The notes beneath the pieces are model-generated. The model worked only from the letters and a program-made list of their open reading frames with translations. It did not search any database and was not told the DNA's origin. From NCBI RefSeq assembly GCF_900110255.1, contig NZ_FODD01000057.1:1-39981 (forward strand): a stretch of DNA of 39,981 bases, in the 5' to 3' direction. A program made the translations under genes and the position numbers. The stretch comes from Actinacidiphila rubida (GTDB lineage: Bacteria; Actinomycetota; Actinomycetes; Streptomycetales; Streptomycetaceae). This document shows positions 7,987 through 16,820 of this stretch, piece after piece; within the stretch, counting starts at the first letter, position 1, and each line of letters begins with the position of its first letter.

Positions 7987-8700
7987 TCAGGGGTTGGGCA
8001 GAGGGAGCTCGTGAACGGTCTCCCACCGGTAGGCGCCTGTTTCCCGTCGTTGTAGTACGAGGGCGGCGCGGTCGATGCGGAGGGGGACGGCCGGCAGATT
8101 TCCCAGAGGTGCCACGGCAGCCTGGACCGGGCCAGCAGGCTGCTCACGGGGGCAGTAGGCGATGCCGATGTGGGGCCGCAGACTTGTGGTGCGGCCAAGG
8201 CCGGTCATCCCTGCGGAGGCTGTTGCGCTGTGCAGGTGGTGGTGGACGCGTAGGACGGGTGTCCAAGGCGCGAGGCTGTAGCGGATAGCCCCCCGGGAGC
8301 CGGCCATAGGGATGGCGTGTGCCGTCGCGGCGGACGGCGGGTTGTTCTCGGCGAGGTCAATGAGGCGGTCGAGCTGCTTCGCTGAGACGTCGTGGGCCAG
8401 CCCGATGCGGCCCAGCGTGAGGTGCAGGCTAGCTGTATCGACAGCGTCGAATTCCATTGGGCTCAGGACGCGTTGGCACTGCTCGGCCTGTTCCGCTAGC
8501 AGAGGCTGGTTGGCGAACGGGATCAGCCAGTAGTAGGCGCGGGTCTGGTCTGTCCACCCGGGGCGGTCCCAGTGATTGGTCATGGAGTCGATGGCGCAGA
8601 AGGCTGCCCAATCGTGGGCGGCTACTGACTTGGGGCTGTCAGGGTTCGGGGGTGGATTGACGGGGAACGAGGTCGGGTCGGCTGCTGGGTCGATCCGCAC
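7987..8700 (-). CDS. 2'-5' RNA ligase family protein (2H phosphoesterase)
   Basis: This 237-aa protein carries the two H-x-T/S-like motifs of the 2H phosphoesterase superfamily: HLTLG around H93 and PHIGIAY around H177. The second motif has Ile where Thr/Ser is usual (HIGI). Such enzymes open or seal 2',5'- or cyclic phosphodiesters in RNA or nucleotides. The GTG at 8700 has GGGAAAGG upstream and lies inside the end of the XRE gene (62-bp overlap), so the two are co-transcribed. A later ATG (residue 40) also precedes the conserved core. The N-terminal 30 residues are Pro-rich and probably disordered. The substrate is unknown. Confidence 0.82.
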   Translation of the reverse strand: MRIDPAADPTSFPVNPPPNPDSPKSVAAHDWAAFCAIDSMTNHWDRPGWTDQTRAYYWLIPFANQPLLAEQAEQCQRVLSPMEFDAVDTASLHLTLGRIGLAHDVSAKQLDRLIDLAENNPPSAATAHAIPMAGSRGAIRYSLAPWTPVLRVHHHLHSATASAGMTGLGRTTSLRPHIGIAYCPREQPAGPVQAAVAPLGNLPAVPLRIDRAALVLQRRETGAYRWETVHELPLPNP

Positions 8701-10084
8701 GGGCTGGCGCCTTTCCCGTAGTCGTCGTTGCGATCATCGTGGCAGGCGCTCCCAGGCTGGTGACGGCCGGGGTGGCCGACCAACTCCGCAAGGTCTCCGC
8801 GTAGGCCACGACCGCGGGAGAGGCCGGCCAGTTCGCGTGAGCGCGGTGGGCCAGTTCCTTGGCCCGCGTGACGACGGACAGGATCGGCGGTGAGGCTGGC
8901 TGCTGGATGGCTGCTGCCCCGAGCGCCATGGCCTGTTCCACATCGGGAGTGTCCAGGTGTGCGGTCGCCGCGTCGAGGGTTACGAGTGCGCGGCTCCACG
9001 GGTCGGGGGCCGCTGGGTCGGCGGTGAGCTGGGCGGCGAGCAGCAGGACTCGTGGGGTCTCGCCGAGGGCGAGATGGACCGTGGCGGCGTTGGCGCGGGT
9101 GCGGGTAAGCCCGTACGGCTCTAAGGAGATGCATGGGGTCAGCGCGTTGGGAACGTCGTGCCGGTCCGAGAGGGTCTCTGCCCGGGCGAGCGCTCGGTGG
9201 GCTGCGTGTCGGTCGCCGAGGCGTGCCAGCGCTCTTCCCTGTCCGTTGGCCAGGAGTCGGATGGCCTGCGGGCTATGGGGGTCGAGTTCGAGTCCGGTGG
9301 TGGCAGCTTGCAGGGAGTCCTTGTAGTTGCCGGCGTAGTAGTGGCGCAGGGAGCGGGTGCCGTGGATCCACATGATCAGGTCCAGGTCTCCGGCCTCGGT
9401 GGCCAGTGCCATTGCTTCGACGCTGTAGGCGTCGGACAGCAGTGGTCGGTCGGCGTTGACGGCCATGTAGGACAAGAGGGCGGCGATCTGGCCGGCGAGT
9501 CGGAACAGGCCGGTCCGCAGGACGGGTGGTTGGCGTCCTTCAAGTAGGCGCTGGAGTTGGCGGCGCAGGCGGAGCAGATCGGGGGCTAGGACGGCGGGCC
9601 CGTGTGTGTCGTAGTGGGCGATGACGTCATGCACGGCTGTGGAGAACGCCGTCAGCGCGCTGGGGTCGGTGTTGGTGGCCAGGGTGTCGGTCAGCCGTAA
9701 CGCCACATCGGCCGGTGACTCCCACACGGCTTGCGCCGGTGCCGGTGTGGGGGTCAGCGGCGAGATGTGGTCGGGGACCTGGAGGGCGCGAAGGACCTCG
9801 CGGACGCGGTCGATGTGGGTGAGGCGGCGGGCGCCGTTCTCCAGCTGGCTGATCGTGCCCTGGCTGAGGCCGGTCAGCTCCGCGAGGGCCCCCTGGCTGA
9901 TGCCGCTGACTTCCCTCAGATGCCGGAAGAGGGACCCGAAGTCCCATTCGGCGAGGGCCGCGGCAAGCCTTGGGTTCGTCCAAAGGGCCGCTGGAAGCGG
10001 GTTCGCTCGCGTGCAGGCAGCGCAGCGCGGCTGGTCGCTGTAGCGGCTCAGGTGCGCACTGCAGTCCGGGCACCGGTCGTCCAC
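8639..10084 (-). CDS. XRE-family regulator with zinc ribbon and TPR-like sensor
   Basis: This protein of about 481 aa begins with a CxxC...CxxC zinc ribbon (CPDCSAHL, then CAAC, residues about 5-24). An XRE helix-turn-helix follows at about 45-110 (SGISQGALAELTGLSQGTIS). The rest is alpha-helical, with TPR-like repeats (GTRSLRHYYAGNYKDSLQAA; LANGQGRALARLGDRHAAHR). This is the common actinobacterial XRE-TPR design, thought to sense a small molecule or peptide. The GTG at 10084 has GGAGGG 6 bases upstream; an ATG at 10138 is possible but less likely. It is divergent from the operon starting at 10260, with which it shares the 10085-10259 promoter region. It is the best candidate local regulator. 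Confidence 0.9.
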   Translation of the reverse strand: MDDRCPDCSAHLSRYSDQPRCAACTRANPLPAALWTNPRLAAALAEWDFGSLFRHLREVSGISQGALAELTGLSQGTISQLENGARRLTHIDRVREVLRALQVPDHISPLTPTPAPAQAVWESPADVALRLTDTLATNTDPSALTAFSTAVHDVIAHYDTHGPAVLAPDLLRLRRQLQRLLEGRQPPVLRTGLFRLAGQIAALLSYMAVNADRPLLSDAYSVEAMALATEAGDLDLIMWIHGTRSLRHYYAGNYKDSLQAATTGLELDPHSPQAIRLLANGQGRALARLGDRHAAHRALARAETLSDRHDVPNALTPCISLEPYGLTRTRANAATVHLALGETPRVLLLAAQLTADPAAPDPWSRALVTLDAATAHLDTPDVEQAMALGAAAIQQPASPPILSVVTRAKELAHRAHANWPASPAVVAYAETLRSWSATPAVTSLGAPATMIATTTTGKAPARADRPSSRPDLVPRQSTPEP

Positions 10085-10208
10085 GGGTTCCCTCCGCGAT
10101 GTCTGATCAATGTCTGCGCAGGTCACGGGCCTATTCAAAACTCAATGGGCCGATATTACCCGGCGAATTGGTTTCTCAACGGGCATACCCGAAGCTCATC
10201 CCCCTAGA

Positions 10209-10233
10209 CGAGGGGCGCACCAGGTGCCCCTCG
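10209..10233. promoter_or_regulatory. Strong hairpin in the XRE/operon divergent promoter region
   Basis: CGAGGGG (10209-10215) pairs with CCCCTCG (10227-10233), and an inner GCAC/GTGC stem closes a 3-base loop, giving a nearly perfect 25-base hairpin with one bulged C. It lies 27 bases upstream of the GTG at 10260, just before its AAGGGGGA ribosome-binding site. It may be an operator for the XRE protein or a leader-RNA attenuator. The preceding 50 bases (around ATTCAAAACTCAATGGGC and CGATATTACC) are AT-rich and probably hold the promoters. Confidence 0.45.
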
Positions 10234-10259
10234 ACTCCCAGTGAGGCAAGGGGGACGCG

Positions 10260-11297
10260 GTGAACTGGCTCGGGGACGCCGCTGACGGGTTGATGTGCAG
10301 AGCGCTCCTGACGTCATACGGCATCGAGGTGGAGGCCACGCAACGCCTGACGTCCGATGCCGACCGCCCCGGTGAGGTCGCCTGTTGGGCCGTCGGGTCC
10401 GTCGACGAGCGCGATTTCGAAGTACGCCTCCACCACGGCGTCCGTGAGGTTATCCGTGCCCAGACTGCGACGGATGTCAGTGAGCACTGCCGCGCGCACG
10501 AACTACCGGCACCCGTGGTGATTGCTGATGTGCGCGGGTGCCTGGTCTCCCCGACCGTGGACGGCGGCGGCTACGTGGTGCCCGTGCCGGGTGTGCCGGT
10601 GAGCACCACTTTGAGCGTGGGGCGCGCCCGTTCAGCCGGGGCGTTACTCGGACGCCTGCACCATGTCCTCAGCGGTTACCCGCTGCCCAGCCCCCATCCT
10701 CAGGACGATCAGTCGGTCATTCTCGCGGCGCCGGTGGACGAGGTTCTGGTGGCCGTGGAGACCGGCCGGCAGCGTGCCAGCGTCAGGTCGGCGGCTGAGG
10801 AGCAGATGCAGTTGGCGGAGCTGAGCGCACAGCGTGCCGAGGACATCCACCACCATCTGGCTCAGGCGCGCGGTGCTGTGCCGGAATTGACGCTTCACAC
10901 CGTGCATGGCGACTTCGGGCAAGGCCGTCTGTGGTTCGTCGGTGAGGCGATAACCGGGCTGACCGGATTCCGGGCGCCGGCCGGCTATCCCGCGTTGGAG
11001 TTGGCACGTCTGGCGTTCGACCCGGTGACGGTAGCCAGCCGTGACGACTGGATCGACGTCGCCTTCGCGGTGATCGGCGCGTATCGGGCCCGACACCCCT
11101 ACCTTCCGGCTGCGGAGATCCAGGGGTGCGCCGACATCGCTCTTCTCGCGCTGTTGACGCAGACGCCGCGACATCCCGAGGGAGCGCTGCAGGCATGGCA
11201 GGCAACAGGCCAGGCGGTCATCCGTGTGGCTGAGCGCCTGGAGGAACTGCGCACTGCCCTGGCCAGGATTGCTGCTGGCGCTGGGAGGATCAGGTGA
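10260..11297 (+). CDS. Aminoglycoside-phosphotransferase-like protein, catalytic site degenerate
   Basis: This 345-aa protein has the overall layout of the APH/choline-kinase fold: an N-lobe with mixed strands, GALLGRLHHVL in the linker, and a catalytic-loop equivalent LHTVHGDFGQGRLWF around H216. In active members the loop is HGDxxxxN and is followed by an IDF metal-binding Asp. Here the Asn position is not Asn and the second motif reads GLTGF, so metal binding and phosphotransfer are doubtful. A pseudokinase or binding role is possible. The GTG start has AAGGGGGA upstream. The gene overlaps the next by 4 bp (GTGA), marking the start of a rightward operon divergent from the XRE regulator. 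Confidence 0.65.
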   Translation: MNWLGDAADGLMCRALLTSYGIEVEATQRLTSDADRPGEVACWAVGSVDERDFEVRLHHGVREVIRAQTATDVSEHCRAHELPAPVVIADVRGCLVSPTVDGGGYVVPVPGVPVSTTLSVGRARSAGALLGRLHHVLSGYPLPSPHPQDDQSVILAAPVDEVLVAVETGRQRASVRSAAEEQMQLAELSAQRAEDIHHHLAQARGAVPELTLHTVHGDFGQGRLWFVGEAITGLTGFRAPAGYPALELARLAFDPVTVASRDDWIDVAFAVIGAYRARHPYLPAAEIQGCADIALLALLTQTPRHPEGALQAWQATGQAVIRVAERLEELRTALARIAAGAGRIR

Positions 11298-12373
11298 CCC
11301 GGCGAAGGCCCGTCTCCGATCCGGGCCCGGAGTTCGTGCCGGCGAACCATCCGGCCGGACTGGACACCGCCCTGCAATGGGCGGTGGACGCGATCCAGGT
11401 GGGCCGCTGGGTTGCGATGCGTGACCTGCTTGCCGGGACAGGCTCCCGGTGGGCACTGCGCACGTCGCGTTCTCAGGTCCTGGCAGCGGCAGCGGCGGGC
11501 AGCCACGTGGTGCGGCACTGGCTGGACGAGGAACCCGAGAGTACTGACGCCCAGATGATGCAGGCACGGGTCAGTGCCGAACTTGTCCTGCGCGCGCACC
11601 GTCAAGGCCGCAGCGCGCTGGAGGACTTGGCGGCACAGGCGCGGGCCGCGGCCATGATCGCCCACCGCGCCTATCCCGAAGACCCGGTACCGGTGATCTG
11701 TCTTCTGGCCCTGGCGTCAGCCGATCCCGAGCAGCGCATCGAAGCGCACCGCATGCCGCCGCCCGCCAACGAGTTCCTGCCCACCGGTCCCTGGCGGCTG
11801 CTGCGCGCTGTCGCCGAACGCGATCCCTTCAACCGTGAAGCCCACCACCGCATGATGCAGGTCCTGCTGACCTCTACAAGCGGAGGCCAGGGGGCAGCCC
11901 TGTCCTTCTCTCAATGGGCCTGGTCCCGTATCCCCGCCCGTTCCACCTCAGCTCTCCTGGTCCTGCCGCTGCACGCGCACGCTGAGCACTACCGCGCCAA
12001 ACGCCAGAACGCCCACGCCGACGCCGGCGTCGGGCACATGCACTGGCGCATGGACTTCGTGCGGTCCTGCACGTCGCGGGCGCTGCGCTGGTGGTTCGAG
12101 TACTCCGAACTGGTGGAGCTGTCCGCGGTAGACCTCAACCACCTGGCCCACGCGCTGTGGGCCGACCGGCAGTTTGAGCAGGCTGCACGGGTCTTTCAGA
12201 CCATCGGCCCGCACGCCACGGCCGCGCCGTGGATCCACGTAGCCAACACAGCCGGCGATCGCTACTCCGGCACCCAGGAGTTCGCCAAGGCCCGCAGCCA
12301 GTGCCTGCGGATCGCGGCCGACCGAGATACTCCGCGCGCCGGCCCGCAGCGATACCCGCCCCGCCACCCGTGA
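11294..12373 (+). CDS. Unknown helical (TPR/BTAD-like) protein
   Basis: I do not assign a function. The 359-aa protein is almost entirely alpha-helical and Ala/Arg-rich, with repeated helical-hairpin segments such as VICLLALASADPEQRIEAHR, LLRAVAERDPFNREAHHRM and LAHALWADRQFEQAARVFQ that resemble TPR or bacterial-transcriptional-activator-like repeats. No DNA-binding domain, signal peptide or membrane segment is visible. Its GTG start overlaps the stop of the APH-like gene by 4 bp. It ends 54 bp before the permease gene, so it belongs to the same operon. It most likely serves as a protein-interaction partner (inference). Confidence 0.6.
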   Translation: MTRRRPVSDPGPEFVPANHPAGLDTALQWAVDAIQVGRWVAMRDLLAGTGSRWALRTSRSQVLAAAAAGSHVVRHWLDEEPESTDAQMMQARVSAELVLRAHRQGRSALEDLAAQARAAAMIAHRAYPEDPVPVICLLALASADPEQRIEAHRMPPPANEFLPTGPWRLLRAVAERDPFNREAHHRMMQVLLTSTSGGQGAALSFSQWAWSRIPARSTSALLVLPLHAHAEHYRAKRQNAHADAGVGHMHWRMDFVRSCTSRALRWWFEYSELVELSAVDLNHLAHALWADRQFEQAARVFQTIGPHATAAPWIHVANTAGDRYSGTQEFAKARSQCLRIAADRDTPRAGPQRYPPRHP

Positions 12374-12427
12374 CACCTGCAAGCCCACTCCCCTGCCCGA
12401 ATCCTCCGACAACAAAGGCCAACACCG

Positions 12428-13948
12428 ATGCCACACGCCGACTACACCCCGCACCTCGACGACGACGCGTTCCTTCAAGGGCTCGGCTACAAGCCCCAGC
12501 TGAGCCGGCGAATGAGCCGGTTCGGGAACTTCGCCATCAGCTTTTCCGTCATCTCCATCCTGTCCGGGTGCATGACGCTCTACGGGTTCGGCATGAACAC
12601 CGGCGGCCCCAGCGTGATGCTGTGGGGCTGGGTCACCGTCGGAGCGATGGTGATGGCGGCGGGCGCCGCGCTCGCCGAGGTCACCTCGGCGTACCCCACC
12701 AGCGGGGCCCTGTTCGACATGGCCAACCGGCTCGGCGGCCCGCGATGGGGCTACACCACCGGCTGGCTGAACCTCCTGGGCCTGCTCGGAGCGATCGCCG
12801 GCATCGACTACGGGGCCGCCAGCTTCGCCAGCGCCTTCGCCAGCCTGCAATGGGACTTCACTCCCAGCCCCGGAAAAACCATGACGATCTTCGCAGGCAT
12901 CCTGGTCCTGCACGGCCTGTTGAACCTGTTCGGCGTGCGCCTGGTGTCCGTTTTGAACTCGATATCGGTGTGGTGGCATCTGATCGGGGTCGCGGTGATC
13001 GCCTTCGCCCTGGCGGTCGTGCCCTCCGAGCACCAGTCCACCCACTTCGTGTTCACCGCCTTCGTCAACAACACCGGGTGGGGATCGCACTGGTACGTCG
13101 TGGGGATCGGCCTGCTGCTGGCCCAGTACACCTTCTGCGGCTACGACGCCTCCGCCCATCTTTCGGAGGAGACCACCCAGGCCCAGCTCAGCGCACCGCG
13201 GGGCATCATGCACGCCATCGGCTGGTCGTGGGCGGCCGGCCTCGTCCTGCTCGCGGCCCTCACCTACGCGATCCAGGACTACCCCGGCACCCTGGCCACC
13301 GCCACCGGCGTGCCGCCCGCACAGATCTTCCTCGACGCCCTCGGCGTGACCGGCGCGAAGATCATGCTGCTGATCGTCATCGCAGCCCAGCTCTTTTGCG
13401 GCAACGCGGAAGTCGCGGCGTGCAGCAGGATGGTGTTCGCGTTCTCCCGCAACGGGGCCCTGCCAGGATCGCGGCTGTGGGTGCGGGTCAGCGCCCGCAC
13501 CGGAACGCCCACCAACGCGGTGTGCCTGTCCGTGGTCGTCGGGGGCCTGCTAGCGCTACCCGCACTGTGGAGCACCGTCGCCTACGGCGCCGTCACCGCA
13601 ATCAACATCATCGGAATCACGCCCGCATACGCCGTGCCGATCTACCTGCGGCTGCGCGCGGGCCGGCAATTCACCCCCGGGCCGTGGAACCTCGGACGCT
13701 TCAGCACGCCCATCGGCTGGATCGCCGTGGTCTGGGTGGCCGCGGTGACCGTGCTGTTCTGCCTGCCGCAGAGCAAGCCCGCCAGCGGAGGCCTGCTGTC
13801 GGTGCAGACCTTCAACTATGCGCCCGTCGCGCTGGCAGCCGCCCTCGCGCTGGCAGCCGTGTGCTGGTTCGCCTTCGCCCGCCGCACCTTCCAGACGCCC
13901 GTGGTCGCCACCGGCCGCACACCCGACTTCGCCGACGAGGTCGTGTGA
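12428..13948 (+). CDS. APC-superfamily amino acid permease
   Basis: This 506-aa integral membrane protein has about 12 hydrophobic segments and the APC signature near its N-terminus (NFAISFSVISILSGCMTLYG, then LAEVTSAYPTSGALFDMANR). Residues in the GTTxHLSEE region (YDASAHLSEETTQAQ) match the family's substrate-binding block. APC permeases import amino acids or polyamines with protons. The stop codon overlaps the ATG of the glutamine-synthetase-like gene (TGATG), so uptake and ligation are coupled at translation. This pairing recalls polyamine or amine-utilisation (Puu-type) gene pairs; the substrate cannot be told from sequence alone. Confidence 0.93.
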   Translation: MPHADYTPHLDDDAFLQGLGYKPQLSRRMSRFGNFAISFSVISILSGCMTLYGFGMNTGGPSVMLWGWVTVGAMVMAAGAALAEVTSAYPTSGALFDMANRLGGPRWGYTTGWLNLLGLLGAIAGIDYGAASFASAFASLQWDFTPSPGKTMTIFAGILVLHGLLNLFGVRLVSVLNSISVWWHLIGVAVIAFALAVVPSEHQSTHFVFTAFVNNTGWGSHWYVVGIGLLLAQYTFCGYDASAHLSEETTQAQLSAPRGIMHAIGWSWAAGLVLLAALTYAIQDYPGTLATATGVPPAQIFLDALGVTGAKIMLLIVIAAQLFCGNAEVAACSRMVFAFSRNGALPGSRLWVRVSARTGTPTNAVCLSVVVGGLLALPALWSTVAYGAVTAINIIGITPAYAVPIYLRLRAGRQFTPGPWNLGRFSTPIGWIAVVWVAAVTVLFCLPQSKPASGGLLSVQTFNYAPVALAAALALAAVCWFAFARRTFQTPVVATGRTPDFADEVV

Positions 13949-15306
13949 TGAGCGGCCGGATCTGGGCGCACCCCGGCGGCCTGGTCAGCGTCGACGAGCT
14001 GCGCAAGCTGATCACCGACGACCGCGTGCGGACCATCACCCTGGCAGTCCCCGACCTGCACGGCCGGCTGATGGGCAAGCGCCACCAAGCACCTCTTGCC
14101 GACCAACTGCTCGCCGAGGGGTCGGAGGCGTGCGCATATCTGCTGGCGACCGACGTGGAAATGCGGCCCCTGCCCGGCTACGAACTGGCCTCCTGGGGCA
14201 CCGGCTACGGCGACCTGCGCCTGCGCCCGGACCTGGCGACACTCCGTGTGCTGCCGTGGGACCACGGCGGCGCTCTGGTGATCGCCGACGCACACCAGCC
14301 CGACGGACAGGCGATCAGCGTGGCCCCCCGCGAGGTCCTGCGCGAGCAGATGCGCCAGCTCGCCGCCCTGGGCCTGACGGCCCGCTGCGGGCTGGAGACC
14401 GAGTTCGTCGCCTACACCGGCACCGGCAAGCAGGCCCTTCGCCCGCTCGTGCCGCTGGCTTCCGACAACCTCGACTACGCCCTGACTCCCCCGCTGGAGA
14501 TGTCGCAGTACTTGACCGAGATCGAGGACGCGCTCTGCGACGCCGGCCTGCCACTGGAAGCGGCCAAGACCGAAGCAGCCCCCGGCCAGATGGAGATCAC
14601 CTTCCGGTACGGGCCGGTCATGGAAGCCGCCGACAACCACACGATCTTCAAGCTGGCGGTGAAGACGATCAGCCAGACCCTGGAGGCCACACCGACGTTC
14701 ATGGCCGCTCCCGAGACCGGCGTGGGCAGCGGCCTGCACATCCACCTGTCGCTGTGGCGCGGCGACGAGCCCGCGTTCCCGGCCGAAGGCGGCGGCCTGT
14801 CGCAAACCGGCGCCCACGCCGTCGCCGGGTTGGTCGAAGTCCTCCCCCAGGTCATGCCGCTGCTGCTGCCAAACCCCAACTCCTACAAACGCCTACGGAC
14901 CAGCTCCTTCGCACCCACCCGCGCCTCTTGGGGATGGGACAACCGCACGGCTGCGATCCGCGTCACCGGCCACGGCCGCGGCGTCCACCTGGAGATACGC
15001 ATCCCGGGCGCCGACGCCAACCCCTACCTCGCCCTCGCAGCCTGCCTGGCCGCCTGCCGCCACGGCATCGAACAGGAACTCCTGCCCCCTGCAGCCATCA
15101 CAGGCAACGCCTACGACTGCGACGCACCATTGCTGCCCCGCGACCTGCCGACGGCACTCGCCCGCTTCGAGTACAGCCGCCTCGCCCCGCTCCTGCTGGG
15201 CGCGACCGAGGTCGAGCACTACACCACCGCCGCCCGGATCGAATGCGACCACGCTTCCCGCCAGGTCACCGACATCGAGCGCAACCGGGGGTTCACCCAT
15301 GCCTAA
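13948..15306 (+). CDS. Glutamine-synthetase-family ligase
   Basis: This 452-aa protein has the glutamine synthetase fold. A beta-grasp N-terminal domain contains VPDLHGRLMGKRH. The catalytic domain has the metal-binding LETEF (about residue 149), GSGLHIHLSL (about 260), PNSYKRL (about 309), NRTAAIRV (about 332) and LEIRIPGADANPYLALA. These residues support ATP-dependent gamma-glutamyl-amide formation. The GS-like group without the adenylylation loop, paired with an APC permease, fits a gamma-glutamyl-polyamine or gamma-glutamyl-amine synthetase (PuuA-like) better than housekeeping ammonia assimilation. An open frame continues upstream of the ATG without homology, so I start at 13948, where it couples to the permease. 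Confidence 0.92.
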   Translation: MSGRIWAHPGGLVSVDELRKLITDDRVRTITLAVPDLHGRLMGKRHQAPLADQLLAEGSEACAYLLATDVEMRPLPGYELASWGTGYGDLRLRPDLATLRVLPWDHGGALVIADAHQPDGQAISVAPREVLREQMRQLAALGLTARCGLETEFVAYTGTGKQALRPLVPLASDNLDYALTPPLEMSQYLTEIEDALCDAGLPLEAAKTEAAPGQMEITFRYGPVMEAADNHTIFKLAVKTISQTLEATPTFMAAPETGVGSGLHIHLSLWRGDEPAFPAEGGGLSQTGAHAVAGLVEVLPQVMPLLLPNPNSYKRLRTSSFAPTRASWGWDNRTAAIRVTGHGRGVHLEIRIPGADANPYLALAACLAACRHGIEQELLPPAAITGNAYDCDAPLLPRDLPTALARFEYSRLAPLLLGATEVEHYTTAARIECDHASRQVTDIERNRGFTHA

Positions 15307-15395
15307 CTCCGTGGGCTGCCCCATCCCGTCCCGGCGAGCACCCCCCGCACACCTCCAACACAACGCCTGCGCCCAGCACCGGAAGGAAAATCGAC

Positions 15396-15479
15396 GTGTC
15401 CCGCCTGACCACAGCCCGTGTAGCGACGTTCCTCGCCGCACTCGCGGTGATCTACGTGCCCGTCATGACCCGCCGATGA
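15396..15479 (+). CDS. Tiny single-span membrane peptide (27 aa)
   Basis: A GTG at 15396 preceded by GGAAGGAAAA encodes VSRLTTARVATFLAALAV followed by IYVPVMTRR and a TGA. The peptide has basic ends around one hydrophobic span of about 15 residues, the layout of a small bitopic membrane protein. It lies 90 bp behind the ligase gene. A similar segment follows in the same frame (15500-15611), which suggests duplication and supports its reality. It may be an accessory to the APC permease or a small toxin-like peptide; the function is unknown. Confidence 0.45.
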   Translation: MSRLTTARVATFLAALAVIYVPVMTRR

Positions 15480-15496
15480 AGCCCAACAGCCCCGCC

Positions 15497-15611
15497 ATGG
15501 TCGGCAGACAGCGCGCCACACATACGGATCACCGCGGAAGGCATCCCCCGCCTGGCGACGTGCGTCGTGGCCCTCGTCGTGATCGCCCTGTCTGCCATCA
15601 CCAACCAGTGA
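15497..15611 (+). pseudogene. Decayed copy of the tiny membrane peptide
   Basis: The frame ending at the TGA of 15609-15611 reads RITAEGIPRLATCVVAL then VVIALSAITNQ, similar in pattern to the 27-aa peptide just upstream (RL-T-ARVATFLAALAVI). It lacks an ATG or GTG before the conserved part. The ATG at 15497 (MVGRQRA) is in a different frame and would need a one-base shift to join. It may therefore be a decayed duplicate, or start at a CTG after GGAAGG (15538-15543). Confidence 0.3.
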
Positions 15612-15803
15612 ACCCCCAGTCCGCATGACCGCAGCACGTTGGCGCACAGCGCGCCCCGGTCAAGCGAGGCCAGCAGGACTCACCCACCACCCCTGAGCCG
15701 GCCCCCACTGCCCCTGCGGTGGGAGCCCGGTCCGCCGCCCGCCCTGCGCCCCCGTCAGGACAGGCGGCGGACCGCCCAACCCGCTCAACCGAGGACAGAG
15801 AGC

Positions 15804-16583
15804 ATGAGCCCCACGCCAGACCCACTCCTGAGCAACACTCTCCTGACCGACTCCTACGCCGACGGCCTCCACGCCGCGCGAGAGCGCCTGCACACCCTGA
15901 TGGGAGTCGCAGGCATCCAGCTGCACCTGGGCTATCCCGATGAGACCCCCCGCGCGGACCTCCTGCCTCTGGGTACAGCCGATGAGCGGACGGTGGCAGA
16001 GCTCGCCGCCCACATCTGCCCGGCGGTGGATGGCGCCGAGCGGACGGCCGGCATCCTCCACGCGATCGAGCTGCTCCAGTCGGCCGCCAGCCAGGCCGGC
16101 CTCGCGCTGCAGGTGGGAGAGCCGCAGGTCCATCAAGGCGGGTCCGGGCGCGTGCAACTGGGCCTGATCGACCACGCAACGGTCACCGCTCTCGCCGCTC
16201 TCATCGAGCACAGTTGCACCAGCCTGGTCGAGGCTGCCGGCGCCCTGGACAGCGCGCTGAGCGCCATCGACGTCACGGCCTCGGCGATCGCGCGGGGCGG
16301 CGCCGTGCACGTGAATGAGATCACCGTGCCGGAAGGCGTGGTCCTGCTCAGGCACCTGGCGCCGGAGAACGCCATCGGCGACATCGACCCCGACGGCCAG
16401 GCCGCGGGCGAGGACCTCGCCGATCGGCTCGACAAGGCCGTCAAAGCGATGACCGGTGGGATTTTCGACGCCGCGTACTCCCCGTACTGCCGCAAATGTT
16501 CCGAGAGCCCGAGCTTGCTGTTCGAAGGCCGGCTCAAGCCTTCGCAGGCCCCTGGCCTCCCATCTCGAGCCCAGTCCACCTGA
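15804..16583 (+). CDS. Unknown 259-aa protein with C-terminal CxxC
   Basis: I do not recognise this family. The ATG at 15804 follows GAGGACAGAG; a longer frame from 15639 adds a Pro/Arg-rich stretch typical of non-coding GC-rich DNA, so I reject it. The protein is rich in Ala and acidic residues, with helical segments (ERTAGILHAIELLQSAASQ; ATVTALAALIEHSCTSLV). It has a late YCRKCSE motif that could bind a metal or form a disulphide. No signal peptide or membrane segment is seen. It follows the permease/ligase block on the same strand and is the last intact gene before the IS110 insertion. Confidence 0.6.
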   Translation: MSPTPDPLLSNTLLTDSYADGLHAARERLHTLMGVAGIQLHLGYPDETPRADLLPLGTADERTVAELAAHICPAVDGAERTAGILHAIELLQSAASQAGLALQVGEPQVHQGGSGRVQLGLIDHATVTALAALIEHSCTSLVEAAGALDSALSAIDVTASAIARGGAVHVNEITVPEGVVLLRHLAPENAIGDIDPDGQAAGEDLADRLDKAVKAMTGGIFDAAYSPYCRKCSESPSLLFEGRLKPSQAPGLPSRAQST

Positions 16584-16820
16584 GTAGCAGCGCACTAGGA
16601 GCGGCTGCGGCAGCCCGCGCCGCCTTCCAACCCCCTTCGCATTCCGCCCTGAGCCGACCTTGAGGAATTCGCCCATGGCCACCGATGCCGCCGACGCCGT
16701 CTTCGTGCAGGACACCTTCCGCTGCAGAGCCATCCCCGGCGTTCACTCGCCCCGCGTCCGGTTACTAGCCCAACTGCCGATTGCGGCCGCGGTGCAGACG
16801 GTGGCTTCCCAATGCTGATG

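Noticed and set aside
12229..13947. Upstream extension of the glutamine-synthetase frame (open from 12229)
   Set aside because: The extension overlaps the APC permease in another frame and translates to Arg/Pro-rich sequence without homology; the ligase starts at the ATG of 13948.
15299..15628. 109-codon frame overlapping the end of the ligase and the tiny peptide
   Set aside because: Arg/Pro/His-rich translation, no ribosome-binding site and no homology; the alternate frame gives the plausible membrane peptide.
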